From Hyphomicrobiales bacterium (GTDB lineage: Bacteria; Pseudomonadota; Alphaproteobacteria; Rhizobiales; Rhizobiaceae), in NCBI GenBank assembly GCA_021775455.1, contig JAJFHU010000023.1, positions 1-64,000 of the forward strand: a stretch of 64,000 bases of DNA. The letters are read 5' to 3'. The position numbers and the translations under genes were made by a program. The number at the start of each line of letters is the position of its first letter. The stretch's first letter is position 1. Below, piece by piece: positions 8,688 to 18,700 of the stretch. The notes beneath the pieces are model-generated. The model saw nothing but the letters and a program-made list of their open reading frames with translations, did not search any database and was not told where the DNA came from.

Positions 8688-9640
8688 CCGAAACTTCCTA
8701 CTCAAACGATTCGATTTCAAGCTCTACACAGTTGCTGCGCCAAGTGATGCGCCGATTGCAAGCGGGATGGCGAACTATTGTAATATTGATACCATTTTTG
8801 TGGTTGTTGATATTCTTTTTGACTCCATTTTTCATTGTAGCCAAGATCAGCGTTGCGGAAGTGGTCATTGCCAGTCCGCCTTTCACGAAAATGATCGAGT
8901 GGACTGACAGCGGTATAATGACTGTACGTCTCGTGTTTGACAATTTTTTGTATATCCTGAATGACTCTCTTTATTCGAGCACTTACATCAACTCTTTGAA
9001 AATCTCGATTACATCGACAATCCTGTGTTTGTTGATTGGTTATCCGATTGCATATGGAATAGTTCGTTCTGGTCCCCTTGCAAAGAAACTGCTTCTGTTT
9101 GCAATTATTTTACCGTTTTGGACGTCATTCCTGTTGCGTGTTTATGCCTGGATGGGTTTGCTTGCAGATCAAGGCACCATCAACAATTTGCTGATTTCGC
9201 TTGGCTTGATCGATGAGCCAATTCGTATGCTTTACACCGAATTCGCAGTATATGTGGGTATCGTGTACACTTACATGCCGTTTATGATATTGCCGCTTTA
9301 TGCCAATATGGAAAAGTTGGACGGAGCTCTAAACGAAGCTGCCGCTGACCTTGGATCAAAACCAACCAACACGTTTTTCAAGGTCACATTACCGTTGACA
9401 ATGCCCGGGGTTATTGCCGGCGCGTTGCTTGTGTTTATTCCCGCTACCGGAGAATATGTGATTCCGGACCTGCTGGGTGGCGGAAATGTAAACATGATTG
9501 GCCGTATTCTCTACAACGAGTTTGCAAGAAATGTCGATTGGCCAGTGGCATCGGCCGTTGCCATCGTATTGCTGTTTTTGTTGGTGTTGCCGATGGCGGT
9601 TTACCAGCATTATCAGGGCAAGGCGACAGAGGAGCAATAA
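8684..9640 (+). CDS. ABC importer permease 1 (PotH/PotB-like)
   Basis: 318 residues with about six membrane helices, starting with ILIPFLWLLIFFLTPFFIV after a 35-residue cytoplasmic tail. The EAA loop that contacts the ATPase is ALNEAAADLGSKPTNTFFKV. LPFWTSFLLRVYAWMGLL and GEYVIPDLLGGG are typical of PotH/PotB. It overlaps the ATPase gene by 4 bp and is followed after 3 bp by the second permease. It forms half of the inner-membrane channel for the amine substrate. Confidence 0.92.
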   Translation: MTETSYSNDSISSSTQLLRQVMRRLQAGWRTIVILIPFLWLLIFFLTPFFIVAKISVAEVVIASPPFTKMIEWTDSGIMTVRLVFDNFLYILNDSLYSSTYINSLKISITSTILCLLIGYPIAYGIVRSGPLAKKLLLFAIILPFWTSFLLRVYAWMGLLADQGTINNLLISLGLIDEPIRMLYTEFAVYVGIVYTYMPFMILPLYANMEKLDGALNEAAADLGSKPTNTFFKVTLPLTMPGVIAGALLVFIPATGEYVIPDLLGGGNVNMIGRILYNEFARNVDWPVASAVAIVLLFLLVLPMAVYQHYQGKATEEQ

Positions 9641-9643
9641 CAG

Positions 9644-10486
9644 ATGTACAATAAGCGCTCCGGATTTTTAACCTTTATGGTCACTGCTGGCTTGGCATTT
9701 CTTTATATTCCAATGATCTTGCTGGTGATTTACTCATTCAACAAATCGAAACTGGTACCGGTTTGGGGTGGGTGGTCAACGCGCTGGTATTCTGTGTTGT
9801 TCCAGTCAGAGGATGTTTGGGAAGCTGTCTCACTAAGTCTGAAGATTGCCGTTGTGAACGCAACATTTGCAACAATCCTGGGAACGCTTGCCGGTCTTGC
9901 AATGGTGCGTTTTGGGCGATTCCGTGGGCGAACACTGTTTGGGGGTATGCTGGTTGCTCCCCTTGTTATGCCTGAGGTCATCACTGGCTTGTCATTGCTG
10001 GTTTTGTTTATTTCGTTGAACCAGATTATTGGTTGGCCTGCTGAACGTGGATTTACAACAATCACCATAGCGCACATTACTTTTTCCCTTGCCTATGTTG
10101 CCGTTATTATTCAGGCACGTCTGACGGGCATGGGTGAGACGCTGGAAGAAGCGGCACTCGATCTTGGAGCAAAGCCGTTCCGCGTGCTCACCGACATTAC
10201 TGTTCCTCGACTGGCCCCAGGCATGGTGGCAGGATGGTTGCTTGCATTTACGTTGTCACTTGATGATCTTGTGATTGCGAGCTTTGTTACGGGGCCCGGC
10301 GCAAATACGCTACCAATTTTGATATTCTCACGCATCCGCCTTGGTCTGCGCCCTGATATCAATGCGCTCGCTACAATCATAATTCTGTTTGTAGCGATCT
10401 GCGTAGCAATAGCGGCATTGATAATGTACCAGCAACAAAAGCGTATTGAACGTGATGAGCAAATCGCAAATCAGGAGGTGCTGTGA
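9644..10486 (+). CDS. ABC importer permease 2 (PotI/PotC-like)
   Basis: 280 residues with about six membrane helices. WGGWSTRWY near residue 42 and the EAA loop LEEAALDLGAKPFRVLTDI are typical of PotI/PotC. LDDLVIASFVTGPGANTLP is the conserved segment near the periplasmic gate. Its stop overlaps the start of the regulator gene by 4 bp, so the repressor is made with the transporter. Confidence 0.92.
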   Translation: MYNKRSGFLTFMVTAGLAFLYIPMILLVIYSFNKSKLVPVWGGWSTRWYSVLFQSEDVWEAVSLSLKIAVVNATFATILGTLAGLAMVRFGRFRGRTLFGGMLVAPLVMPEVITGLSLLVLFISLNQIIGWPAERGFTTITIAHITFSLAYVAVIIQARLTGMGETLEEAALDLGAKPFRVLTDITVPRLAPGMVAGWLLAFTLSLDDLVIASFVTGPGANTLPILIFSRIRLGLRPDINALATIIILFVAICVAIAALIMYQQQKRIERDEQIANQEVL

Positions 10487-11163
10487 CGCGGGCGGCCGAA
10501 AAGCAATCGCGCAAACCACGCACAGCTTCTCGTGAGGTGCGGCGTCATCAGCTTGTTAAGGCTGCGATTGATTCAATCTCCAAACGGGGATTTTCCGGCA
10601 CGACTCTCGCCCACGTCACAAAGGGGGCAAAACTTTCTCATGGGGTCGTCCATTTCCATTTCAAGAACAAGGAAGATTTATACGATCAAACGCTTGGGTA
10701 TCTGGCTGATGAACATTATGAACTGTGGCATGACTCCATGCTTGCAGCCGGTTCTGATCCTATCGATCAGTTGATTGCCATAATTGAAGCTGACTTTGAC
10801 ACGAAAGTTTGCACACCAAAAAAACTTTCAGTTTGGTTCGCATTTTGGGGGCAGGCAAAGTACCGTCCAAACTATCTCAGAATACACAACAAGCACGACA
10901 ATGATCGCTACGTGGAATTCGTTCGATTGTGCCAAGAGATTATTGATAGTGGAGATTATGATGACCTTGATCCGGAACAAACAGCCCGAATAATCGAATC
11001 ATTGATTGATGGTATATGGCTCGACATGGTGCTGTATCCCACCCCCGGAAAGCGCGACAAATGCAGGAATGATTGCTTTGTTTTTCTTTCCAAACTTTTC
11101 CCGAATCATTTCAGGCAAATCAAATTGGTTGAATCTGGTCAGTGCGGCAGGAAGGCGCAGTGA
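10483..11163 (+). CDS. TetR-family repressor, BetI-like
   Basis: 226 residues. The N-terminal helix-turn-helix spans roughly residues 20-65 (RRHQLVKAAIDSISKRGFSG, LAHVTKGAKLSHGVVHFHF, KNKEDLYDQT). The C-terminal part has the BetI-type features FDTKVCTPKKLSVWFAFWG and LIDGIWLDMVLY. BetI senses choline or related quaternary amines and represses choline-betaine genes, so the ligand here is probably the amine brought in by the neighbouring importer. It overlaps the permease gene by 4 bp. The dyads at 4852 and 6192 are its likely operators. The start may be GTG at 10483. Confidence 0.85.
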   Translation: MTRAAEKQSRKPRTASREVRRHQLVKAAIDSISKRGFSGTTLAHVTKGAKLSHGVVHFHFKNKEDLYDQTLGYLADEHYELWHDSMLAAGSDPIDQLIAIIEADFDTKVCTPKKLSVWFAFWGQAKYRPNYLRIHNKHDNDRYVEFVRLCQEIIDSGDYDDLDPEQTARIIESLIDGIWLDMVLYPTPGKRDKCRNDCFVFLSKLFPNHFRQIKLVESGQCGRKAQ

Positions 11164-11202
11164 CCACCAGTTTGAATGCCTGGTCATGTGTGAGTACTGT
11201 CC

Positions 11203-13272
11203 ATGCGTGATCCGCGCTACAATATCCTTTTTGAACCAATCAAAATTGGCCCTGTAACTGCAAAGAACCGCTTTTATCAGGTGCCACATTGCACTGGCAG
11301 TGGTTGGCAGCGGCCCCGGATCTTGGCAGGCCTCAGGGAAATGAAGGCTGAAGGCGGATGGGCTGTAGTGAACACCGAATATTGTTCGGTGCATCCCTCT
11401 TCTGACGATCCGCCACACCCCTGTGCCTCACTATGGGACGACAGGGACATTCGGGCTCATGCGCTGATGACCGAGAAAGTACATGCGCACGGGGCTCTGG
11501 CTGGAGTTGAGTTGTGTATTGGCGGTGCCCGCATGGCCAATCTGGACACTCGTGAACCCTCCATGAGCGCGGTTAGTATGCCAAATCTTGCGGGCAACCC
11601 GTTTCAAACCCGGGCAATGGATCTTGATGATATCAAGGAGGTAAGGCGTTGGCATCGCAATGCAGCATTGCGTGCCAAGACGGCCGGCTTTGATGTGGTT
11701 TATGTCTATGCAACCCACGGATATTTAATTTCCCAATTTTTGTCTCCGACAATTAATACGCGAACCGACGAATATGGTGGTTCCCTGGAAAACCGAATTC
11801 GGCTTTTAAGGGAAATCATTGATGATACGAAGGACGCGGTAGGTGACACTATGGCAGTAGCAGTAAGATTTTCTGCTGAAACCAATGGAGGAAATGGCGG
11901 AGATGGCCTGCCGGAACCGGGTGAAACTGAGGAAATGTTTGGTACATTGGGGGAACTTCCGGATCTGTGGGATATAAACGTAAACGATTATTCCATCGAA
12001 ATGGGTCTTTCCCGGTTCGTGCAACAAGGTGCCCTTGAACCATACGTCAAGAAAATCAAATCATTGACCTCAAAACCAGTGGTGAGTGTTGGGCGATTTA
12101 CCTCTCCTGACATGATGGTATCCCAAATCAAACATGGTGTAATGGACTTGATTGGTGCAGCCCGTCCTTCAATTGCCGATCCCTTTCTTCCCAGAAAGAT
12201 TGAAGAAGGTCGCCTGGAAGACATTCGTGAATGTATTGGTTGCAACATTTGCTATATGGGCGATGGAAAGGGAGTGCCAATACGCTGTACTCAAAACCCG
12301 ACCATGAGTGAGGAGTGGCGACGCGGCTGGCACCCAGAAAAAATTGCACAAAAAAAGTCAGACTCTAGTGTACTGATTATAGGGGCAGGTCCTGCAGGTT
12401 TGGAAGCCGCACATTCCTTGGGCAAACGCGGTTATTCCGTGATGCTCGCAGAAGCGGATCGTGAACTGGGCGGTCGTGTCACCAAAGAAGCCAAGCTTCC
12501 TGGACTTGCGGAATGGATACGGGTTCGCGATTACAGAGTTCAGCAAATCGAAAAAATGAATCACGTGGAAATTTTTCGCGAAAGTGAAATGACTGCTGAA
12601 CAAGTATTGGAAGTGGGTGCTGATCATATCGCAATAGCTACGGGTGCCGAGTGGAGAAGAGACGGGTACGGTCCAAATGCTCTGGGTGGAATTGCAGACT
12701 TAGCAGAGCCAAAAAGTGTTTTCACGCCTGATGATATTTTAAACGGAAATCTGCCCGAAGGCAAAGTAGTGATTTATGATGATGATCACTACTATATGGG
12801 AACCGTAATCGCAGAGTTGATTAGAAAATCAGGTGCCCAAGTTACTTTGGTTACGCCTGCAGATACGATCTCTTCCTGGGGTTATTACACCTATGATCGC
12901 TGGAGGGCCCAAACCAGATTGATGGAGTTGGAGGTCGATCTCGTAGTCTCCCATGGATTGCGATATTTCGATGGCAATTATGTGCAATTGGAATGCGGAT
13001 ATACCGGTCGGGAAAAAACTGTTTCTACAAATGTACTGGTGCTGGTTACAGCGAGATCACCCAAAGATACACTTTTCGAGGAGCTTTCGAGACGCTGTTC
13101 ACAAGCCACTCAGAGCAACATCATCACACTGAAGAAGATCGGGGATTGTGATGCACCAGCCATTATTGCCGCTGCAGTTTACTCTGGACACCGTTACGCC
13201 CGGCATCTTGACGAAACGATTGATGTCGACAACCCGCTAAAACATGACCGCGTATTTTTCGAAGATGCATAA
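11203..13272 (+). CDS. TMADH-like NADH:flavin oxidoreductase, paralogue 2
   Basis: 689 residues, collinear with trimethylamine dehydrogenase from residue 2 (RDPRYNILFEPIKIGP). Cys30 in FYQVPHC is the position of the covalent 6-S-cysteinyl FMN. CIGCNICYMGDGKGVPIRC gives the four 4Fe-4S ligands. VLIIGAGPAGLEAAHSLG is the ADP/FAD fold, and IKKIGDCDAP-like sequence near the C terminus closes it. Unlike paralogue 1 it keeps the Tyr60 equivalent (TEYC) and the VYATH Tyr/His pair, but the Trp264 loop is shortened (VNDYSIEMGLSRF) and the Trp355 equivalent is absent. It probably demethylates or deaminates an amine related to, but different from, trimethylamine. It is separated by 40 bp from the repressor gene and by 20 bp from the ferritin-like gene. 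Confidence 0.88.
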   Translation: MRDPRYNILFEPIKIGPVTAKNRFYQVPHCTGSGWQRPRILAGLREMKAEGGWAVVNTEYCSVHPSSDDPPHPCASLWDDRDIRAHALMTEKVHAHGALAGVELCIGGARMANLDTREPSMSAVSMPNLAGNPFQTRAMDLDDIKEVRRWHRNAALRAKTAGFDVVYVYATHGYLISQFLSPTINTRTDEYGGSLENRIRLLREIIDDTKDAVGDTMAVAVRFSAETNGGNGGDGLPEPGETEEMFGTLGELPDLWDINVNDYSIEMGLSRFVQQGALEPYVKKIKSLTSKPVVSVGRFTSPDMMVSQIKHGVMDLIGAARPSIADPFLPRKIEEGRLEDIRECIGCNICYMGDGKGVPIRCTQNPTMSEEWRRGWHPEKIAQKKSDSSVLIIGAGPAGLEAAHSLGKRGYSVMLAEADRELGGRVTKEAKLPGLAEWIRVRDYRVQQIEKMNHVEIFRESEMTAEQVLEVGADHIAIATGAEWRRDGYGPNALGGIADLAEPKSVFTPDDILNGNLPEGKVVIYDDDHYYMGTVIAELIRKSGAQVTLVTPADTISSWGYYTYDRWRAQTRLMELEVDLVVSHGLRYFDGNYVQLECGYTGREKTVSTNVLVLVTARSPKDTLFEELSRRCSQATQSNIITLKKIGDCDAPAIIAAAVYSGHRYARHLDETIDVDNPLKHDRVFFEDA

Positions 13273-13292
13273 AATCAGGCTTTTGGAGATTA

Positions 13293-13805
13293 ATGAGAAT
13301 TTCATCAAACAGTAACGGCTTGCTCATGCACAAAGAAAAACTGGATCCCAAGTATCTGGAAACACTTCTTCTTTACTTTGAAGAGGAGATAATGGGAGAG
13401 GCGTATTTTTACGGCCTTGCTGGCAAATTTCCGGAACCCCATCAAAGGAATAAAATGAAACTTTTGGCTGAAGTTGAGCGCTATGCCGCAGAGGCTGTTA
13501 GACCACTGCTTCTGAAGTATGATCTCAAACCAAGAAGCGATGAAGAACTTCACAAGATTGGTGAGAAGGGCGTTGAAAAATCATTTTCCTTGGGTTGGGA
13601 CAATTTCATCAGTTATATGGTGGATCGGTTTCCAGGCTACATGCCCGAATTCATGGCCCTTGAAGAAATGGCCCCGGAAGAAGATAGTCCAGAACTCGTG
13701 ATTATGACGGATCACGAAGTGGCGGCCATCGAATTTGCCAATCTCGAGAAGCACGGCAATCCAGACAGCGTAAAACTGTTACTGCGATACCTGCAGCGCA
13801 ATTGA
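13293..13805 (+). CDS. Ferritin-like helical protein of the amine island
   Basis: 170 residues, predicted almost wholly helical, without signal peptide. Glu-rich helices (YFEEEIMGEAYFYGLAGKF; LLAEVERYAAEAV; FMALEEMAPEED; MTDHEVAAIEFANLEKHG) have the spacing of a four-helix ferritin-like bundle, with Glu36, Glu60, Glu142 and Glu147-152 as candidate metal ligands. That reading is inference. GGAG sits four bases before the ATG at 13293. It is last in the importer operon, so it may be an oxygenase-like or iron-handling partner of the flavoproteins. I do not recognise a characterised family. The gap 13806-13974 holds nothing I can name. Confidence 0.6.
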   Translation: MRISSNSNGLLMHKEKLDPKYLETLLLYFEEEIMGEAYFYGLAGKFPEPHQRNKMKLLAEVERYAAEAVRPLLLKYDLKPRSDEELHKIGEKGVEKSFSLGWDNFISYMVDRFPGYMPEFMALEEMAPEEDSPELVIMTDHEVAAIEFANLEKHGNPDSVKLLLRYLQRN

Positions 13806-13974
13806 TTAATCAAGTCGTGTAATCTGTAAACGTATTTGCTTTCCCTATAACCTCAATCCTGTTTGCAATACTCCAAAAATCAAATAGACAAACATACTTC
13901 TCATCGTCGGTTCGCTCGACCGACTGCAAAGATACCGATCAAACGCCGATGTAAATTCTGGATAAGGAATATGA

Positions 13975-15285
13975 ATGCGTGCAGATGAATTGATAGACCG
14001 TCTTTCAGCGGTTCATCCCAAAGGATTCGACCTCTCACTCGACCGCATCCACCTGTTACTCGACCGGTTGGGAAACCCCCATCACAACATTCCACCAGTC
14101 ATTCATGTAGCCGGAACCAATGGCAAAGGGTCTACAATTGCATTCTGCCGTGCAATCCTGGAAGCAGCTGGAAAGCGGGTTCATGTTCACACGTCACCGC
14201 ATTTGGTGAACTGGTACGAGCGATTTCGATTGGGTGCAGACAAAGGTGGAGTATTGGTTTCAGATCACGTCCTTGCCTCAGCGCTACAAAGGGTTGTAGA
14301 TGCAAACTCAGGTGATCCGATAACAGTGTTCGAACTTTTGTCGGCTACCATGTTTTTACTTTTCTCTGAACACGAAGCGGACTTCACATTGCTTGAAGTC
14401 GGATTGGGGGGTCGTTTCGATGCAACCAACGTTATCGAAAACCCACTGGTATCGGTAATTTCTCCGATTGGTCTCGATCACCAAGCCTATCTCGGTGACA
14501 CTCTGAGTGAAATCGCCGAAGAAAAGGGCGGTATCATAAAGCAAAATCGGCCCGTAGTGATTGGCTCTCAAGAAGAAGAAGCTCAAGCAGTTCTGGAGAA
14601 AATTGCTGAATCCCGTCACGCCAGCACGATCATTGCCAAACAGGATTTCGATTGGTATCTGGCAGAAACGGGTTTTGTTTATCAAGATGAAAACCGTTTG
14701 CTGGATTTACCGGTGCCACGCCTGTTCGGTGAATATCAGCTGGATAATGCGGCCCTGGCAATTGCTGCGCTCAGAACGGCAGTTCCAGATCTTGAAGAAT
14801 CTGTTTTTTCTGATGGAATGAAGAACGTTGTATGGCCTGGCCGATTTCAGAGATTGGAAAAAGGCAAGATTGCCAAAATTCTCGGAGATCATCCGGACAT
14901 ATGGATAGATGGAGGGCATAATCCATCTGCTGGCGAGACAATTGCCGCAGAACTTTACCGCATGGGTTGCGATGTTCCGAATTTGCTTGTCTGTGGAATG
15001 ATCAATACAAAAGACCCACACGGATATTTCAAACCGTACACATCATTGAAATCAACGGTGTTTACCGTCCCGGTCTCAATGAGTGATGCTGGAATACCGC
15101 CAGAAGCACTTGCAACTGCCGCTGCGACCGCCGGTTTGGAGGCAAGGAGTTTCGCGTCGATAGAAGATGCTTTAAAGACGGCTGGCTCGCAATGTGAGAA
15201 AAACCCGGAAACCCGGGTGTTTTTTTGCGGATCACTTTATTTGGTTGGCGAAATATTGGCTTTGAATGGAACTCCGCCAACTTAG
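13975..15285 (+). CDS. folC: Folylpolyglutamate synthase / dihydrofolate synthase
   Basis: 436 residues of the Mur-ligase superfamily. [20 protein letters not shown] is the ATP-binding P-loop, [12 protein letters not shown] and [13 protein letters not shown] are the FolC motifs, and DGGHNPSAG near residue 310 is the C-terminal glutamate-ligase signature. It adds glutamate to dihydropteroate and to folates in the cytoplasm. The 3' end overlaps trxA tail-to-tail by 4 bp. In many alphaproteobacteria folC and trxA sit beside addAB, as here. Confidence 0.95.
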   Translation: MRADELIDRLSAVHPKGFDLSLDRIHLLLDRLGNPHHNIPPVIHVAGTNGKGSTIAFCRAILEAAGKRVHVHTSPHLVNWYERFRLGADKGGVLVSDHVLASALQRVVDANSGDPITVFELLSATMFLLFSEHEADFTLLEVGLGGRFDATNVIENPLVSVISPIGLDHQAYLGDTLSEIAEEKGGIIKQNRPVVIGSQEEEAQAVLEKIAESRHASTIIAKQDFDWYLAETGFVYQDENRLLDLPVPRLFGEYQLDNAALAIAALRTAVPDLEESVFSDGMKNVVWPGRFQRLEKGKIAKILGDHPDIWIDGGHNPSAGETIAAELYRMGCDVPNLLVCGMINTKDPHGYFKPYTSLKSTVFTVPVSMSDAGIPPEALATAAATAGLEARSFASIEDALKTAGSQCEKNPETRVFFCGSLYLVGEILALNGTPPT

Positions 15286-15602
15286 GCAGATTCGTTAATC
15301 CAGTCGGCCAGCGCATTCTTGGGTTTTGCGCCGACTTGCATCGAAGCAGGTTCACCATTCTTGAAAATCATCAAGGTCGGGATTGATCGCACACCATATT
15401 GAGCTGCAATGTCAGGATTTTCATCGATATTGAGCTTTGTGATTTTCACCTTGTCGCCCATTTCTTCTGAAATTTCTTCAAGGCTTGGGCCAATTGCTTT
15501 GCATGGGCCGCACCATTCGGCCCAAAAATCAACTACAACGGGTACATCTGCACCCAATACGTCGGTTTCGAAATTACTGGCATCTACAGCTTGGGTGGCC
15601 AT
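15282..15602 (-). CDS. trxA: Thioredoxin 1
   Basis: 106 residues of a single thioredoxin fold. The redox site is WAEWCGPCK (Cys31/Cys34 region), the cis-proline loop is [11 protein letters not shown], and an Asp is buried at VVVDFWA. It reduces protein disulfides using thioredoxin reductase. It is encoded downstream of addA in the same direction with a 100-bp gap (15603-15702), so it may have its own promoter. Confidence 0.97.
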   Translation of the reverse strand: MATQAVDASNFETDVLGADVPVVVDFWAEWCGPCKAIGPSLEEISEEMGDKVKITKLNIDENPDIAAQYGVRSIPTLMIFKNGEPASMQVGAKPKNALADWINESA

Positions 15603-15702
15603 TAAAATTCTCCTGAAAATTCGGTTTGATTCTTACAATTGTTCTGGAACCAAACGTAGGTATGCCGGTTGGCAACGTCAAGCCCAGTCAATTGCCTGTC
15701 CT

Positions 15703-18700
15703 TCACGCCTGCTTGATCAAGGAAAATGAACTATCCAGAAGAGTTTCGGGTACAAGTTGCAACTTCGGTATACGGGTCCACAGCAGAGCGGCGGTAACAG
15801 GCTTTCCCGGGTAAACTTGACGAATAAGTTTGCAATAAAGCGCAAGTTGCAACAAATACTCTATGGGTGTGTTTTCAACGTTTTTTGAAACGTACCTATC
15901 AGTTTTGTAATCCAGGATCATTATCTGATTATCAGTTACGACCAGACGGTCAATTTGCCCACTGACATATCTTGTCTCGGTTCCAATATTAATTCTACCC
16001 GCAACAGACACTTCCGCTCGCGATTTTTCTCCAAACAAATGCTTGAATTCCGAACCTTCCAGGATGTTCATGACTTGATTGGCCAACTGACTTAGAATAG
16101 GCCGATCTAGATGACGGCTTGTATTCTTCAGAAACCCTTCGGCCAAGGTACGCCGTTCTTGGGATTTGTGATTTGGCAAAACCTGTAATAGCCTATGGGT
16201 CAGGTTTCCCCATTCCAAAGAGGCTGCACTGTCGTTGGTAGAAGGCCGCAGAGGCACTTCTTTGGCCTGGATAATGCCATCTTGTATCAAAGCATGCGCA
16301 TCTGATGGAGTAAGCGGTTTTGGCAAAGCAGGTTCCGGTATTACTTTTCCATACAACCAATCAGGCAACTCCAGCTTTTTTCTGACTGGTTTGCTTTCGC
16401 CGGTATCAGAATAAGAATGGGGCGTTTGTTTTTCATGTATCCACCGCCAATACTTAATTGTTCCATCCGCATTTGATACGATTTCTGCATCGTTAGACAG
16501 CATGTTGGAGACCAGAGAATGCCAGGAATCTGGCTTCACTTCCCGCGATCCTTTGTAACCACATACAATAAGACGATCAGCTGCCCGCGTCATTCCTACA
16601 TAAAGCAGCCGACGATATTCCGCTTCTGCATCAAGCTGCAAAGTTTCACTGCACTGTTTGGTAATTGAATTATGAAACTTTTTTTCTGGAAGCCAGAGAT
16701 ACCCGGGATTTTGGATGCAATCATGGAGTGGCAAGACTTTGGGTAAATACTTTTCGGTCCAGACGTCCTTGTTTGAATCTACAAGGAATACTACTGGTGC
16801 TTCAAGTCCCTTTGCAGAATGGACGGTCATGATCTTGATCTCATCTCGCGCCATATCGGTTTCACGCTTGATCTCAATATTTTTATGTTCGAGGCGAGCG
16901 ACAAAATGCTCAAGATTATCAATAAGGCCGCTGCCACTTTCCAGTGACTCATCCAGGAATGCATCCAGAATATCTTCGGCTTCAGCGCCCAAACGGGAAA
17001 GAATTGCTGTGCGACCTCCCTGTTCACCCAGCAACATCGCAAAAAACTCGTAAACTCCAAGTTCTTTAGAAGCCTCTACCAATTTCATAAGCAGTGAGAT
17101 GGTTGGTTCTGTCGTTGGATGGTTTGCGGAGCACAAGTAATCAAATAGGCTTTCGCTCTTACGATTCGTTGCAAGATCAAATAGCTGCTGCTCGTCAAAT
17201 CCAAAGAAGGGACTTTTAAGAAGGGCTGCCAGTACAAGATCATCATTCGGCATGAGTGCAAATTTTGCAGCTGCCATGAGATCTTCAATCGCAATATGTG
17301 CTGTAAGCTTTAACCTGTCAGCACCCGCAATGGAATGGCCTGCATCTTTTAGTGTTCGCACCAGCGCGTTGGTAAAGCGATCTCTGGACCGCACCAACAC
17401 CATGATATCCTGATAACGCACGGGCTTTCCGGTTCCTGGCAATGGTGTACCGACTAACTGGCCGATTTCACCGGAGATATTTTGAGCCAGAATAATCGCT
17501 GGATCACTTGTTTGTGGTTTGTCAATTGGATCAAACCAGTTCTTGGGCTCACTCTCCTCCATCGGCTCAATGAGAGGCCAGATTTGGACTTCCCCTGGAT
17601 CTCCACGGCGTATTGAATCATGAACGGGAGGTGACCCCTCCTGTGTTAGCCCCGTAGCATTCTCGGCTGAAAACACCTTGTCGACGGCGCGCAATACGTC
17701 AGGTGTGGAGCGAAATGAGAGGTGTAGACAACCAGAATGATATGCATTCTGGCTGTTCGTCACGCGGCTGCGCAAGGCTCGTTGTTGTTTGTCATATTCA
17801 TCCAGCCTGGCACCCTGAAAAGAATAAATCGACTGTTTTTCATCGCCCACAACAAATACGGTCCTGACACGGGAAGATGCGGACATTCCAGTGTGAAAAT
17901 CAGCAGTAATTGCATTTATAACTTGCCACTGTGCGGGGCTTGTATCCTGTGCTTCATCTACCAGGATGTGATCTATACCCCGATCCAACCGATAGCGAAT
18001 CCATTCTCCGATATCCCTGCGGTTAAGTAAACTTGCAGTCTTGTTGATCAAGTCATCAAAATCGACAACCCCCCGGCTTCGTTTCAACGCTTCGTAACGC
18101 TCAATTACCTGATATGCCATTTGAAACAGGAAACCAGAATTTTCAAGCAGCCGATGTGCTCTAACCTTCTCCAATCCCTGGATAATATGTTCGGCGCATG
18201 AGGTGAGCCAGTTGATCACGTCCGGCAGATGCTCAATTATGGCTTTTGTAGCCAGTGTCTTTCGAATTGTATTGTCCTTGGTCAAAAGCGCGCCTTGCAT
18301 CATTTCCAAGGCGGTATCGATATCAGTTCCGTCCGTCAGTGCGCTGAAAGCCCGACCAACAGGCTTGTCGGTAGAGTCCGTGCCCACAACTGTCGCAGAA
18401 ACGATGGCTCTGACCCGGGCAGAAGATACTGGAAAGTTGCGCAAGATTTCTTCTTTTAGGCTGGTTTGCGTATCTTCTGGATTTAGTCCTACAAACTCAT
18501 AAACTGATCTTAATGCTTCTGTCGGATCAAGGCCTGCCCATTCGAGGAATTCTCGGCGCATCCCGATTATTCCACTCAGACCGTCTTCAATCGCAGAATC
18601 TGACGCATAGTCTACAAGTTTGGAGTAAACCGCCATGGCATCAGGCGACTTGGCCAGAATGTGTTGCCTTGCAAATTGCAGCAACTGCGTCTGCTCACTT

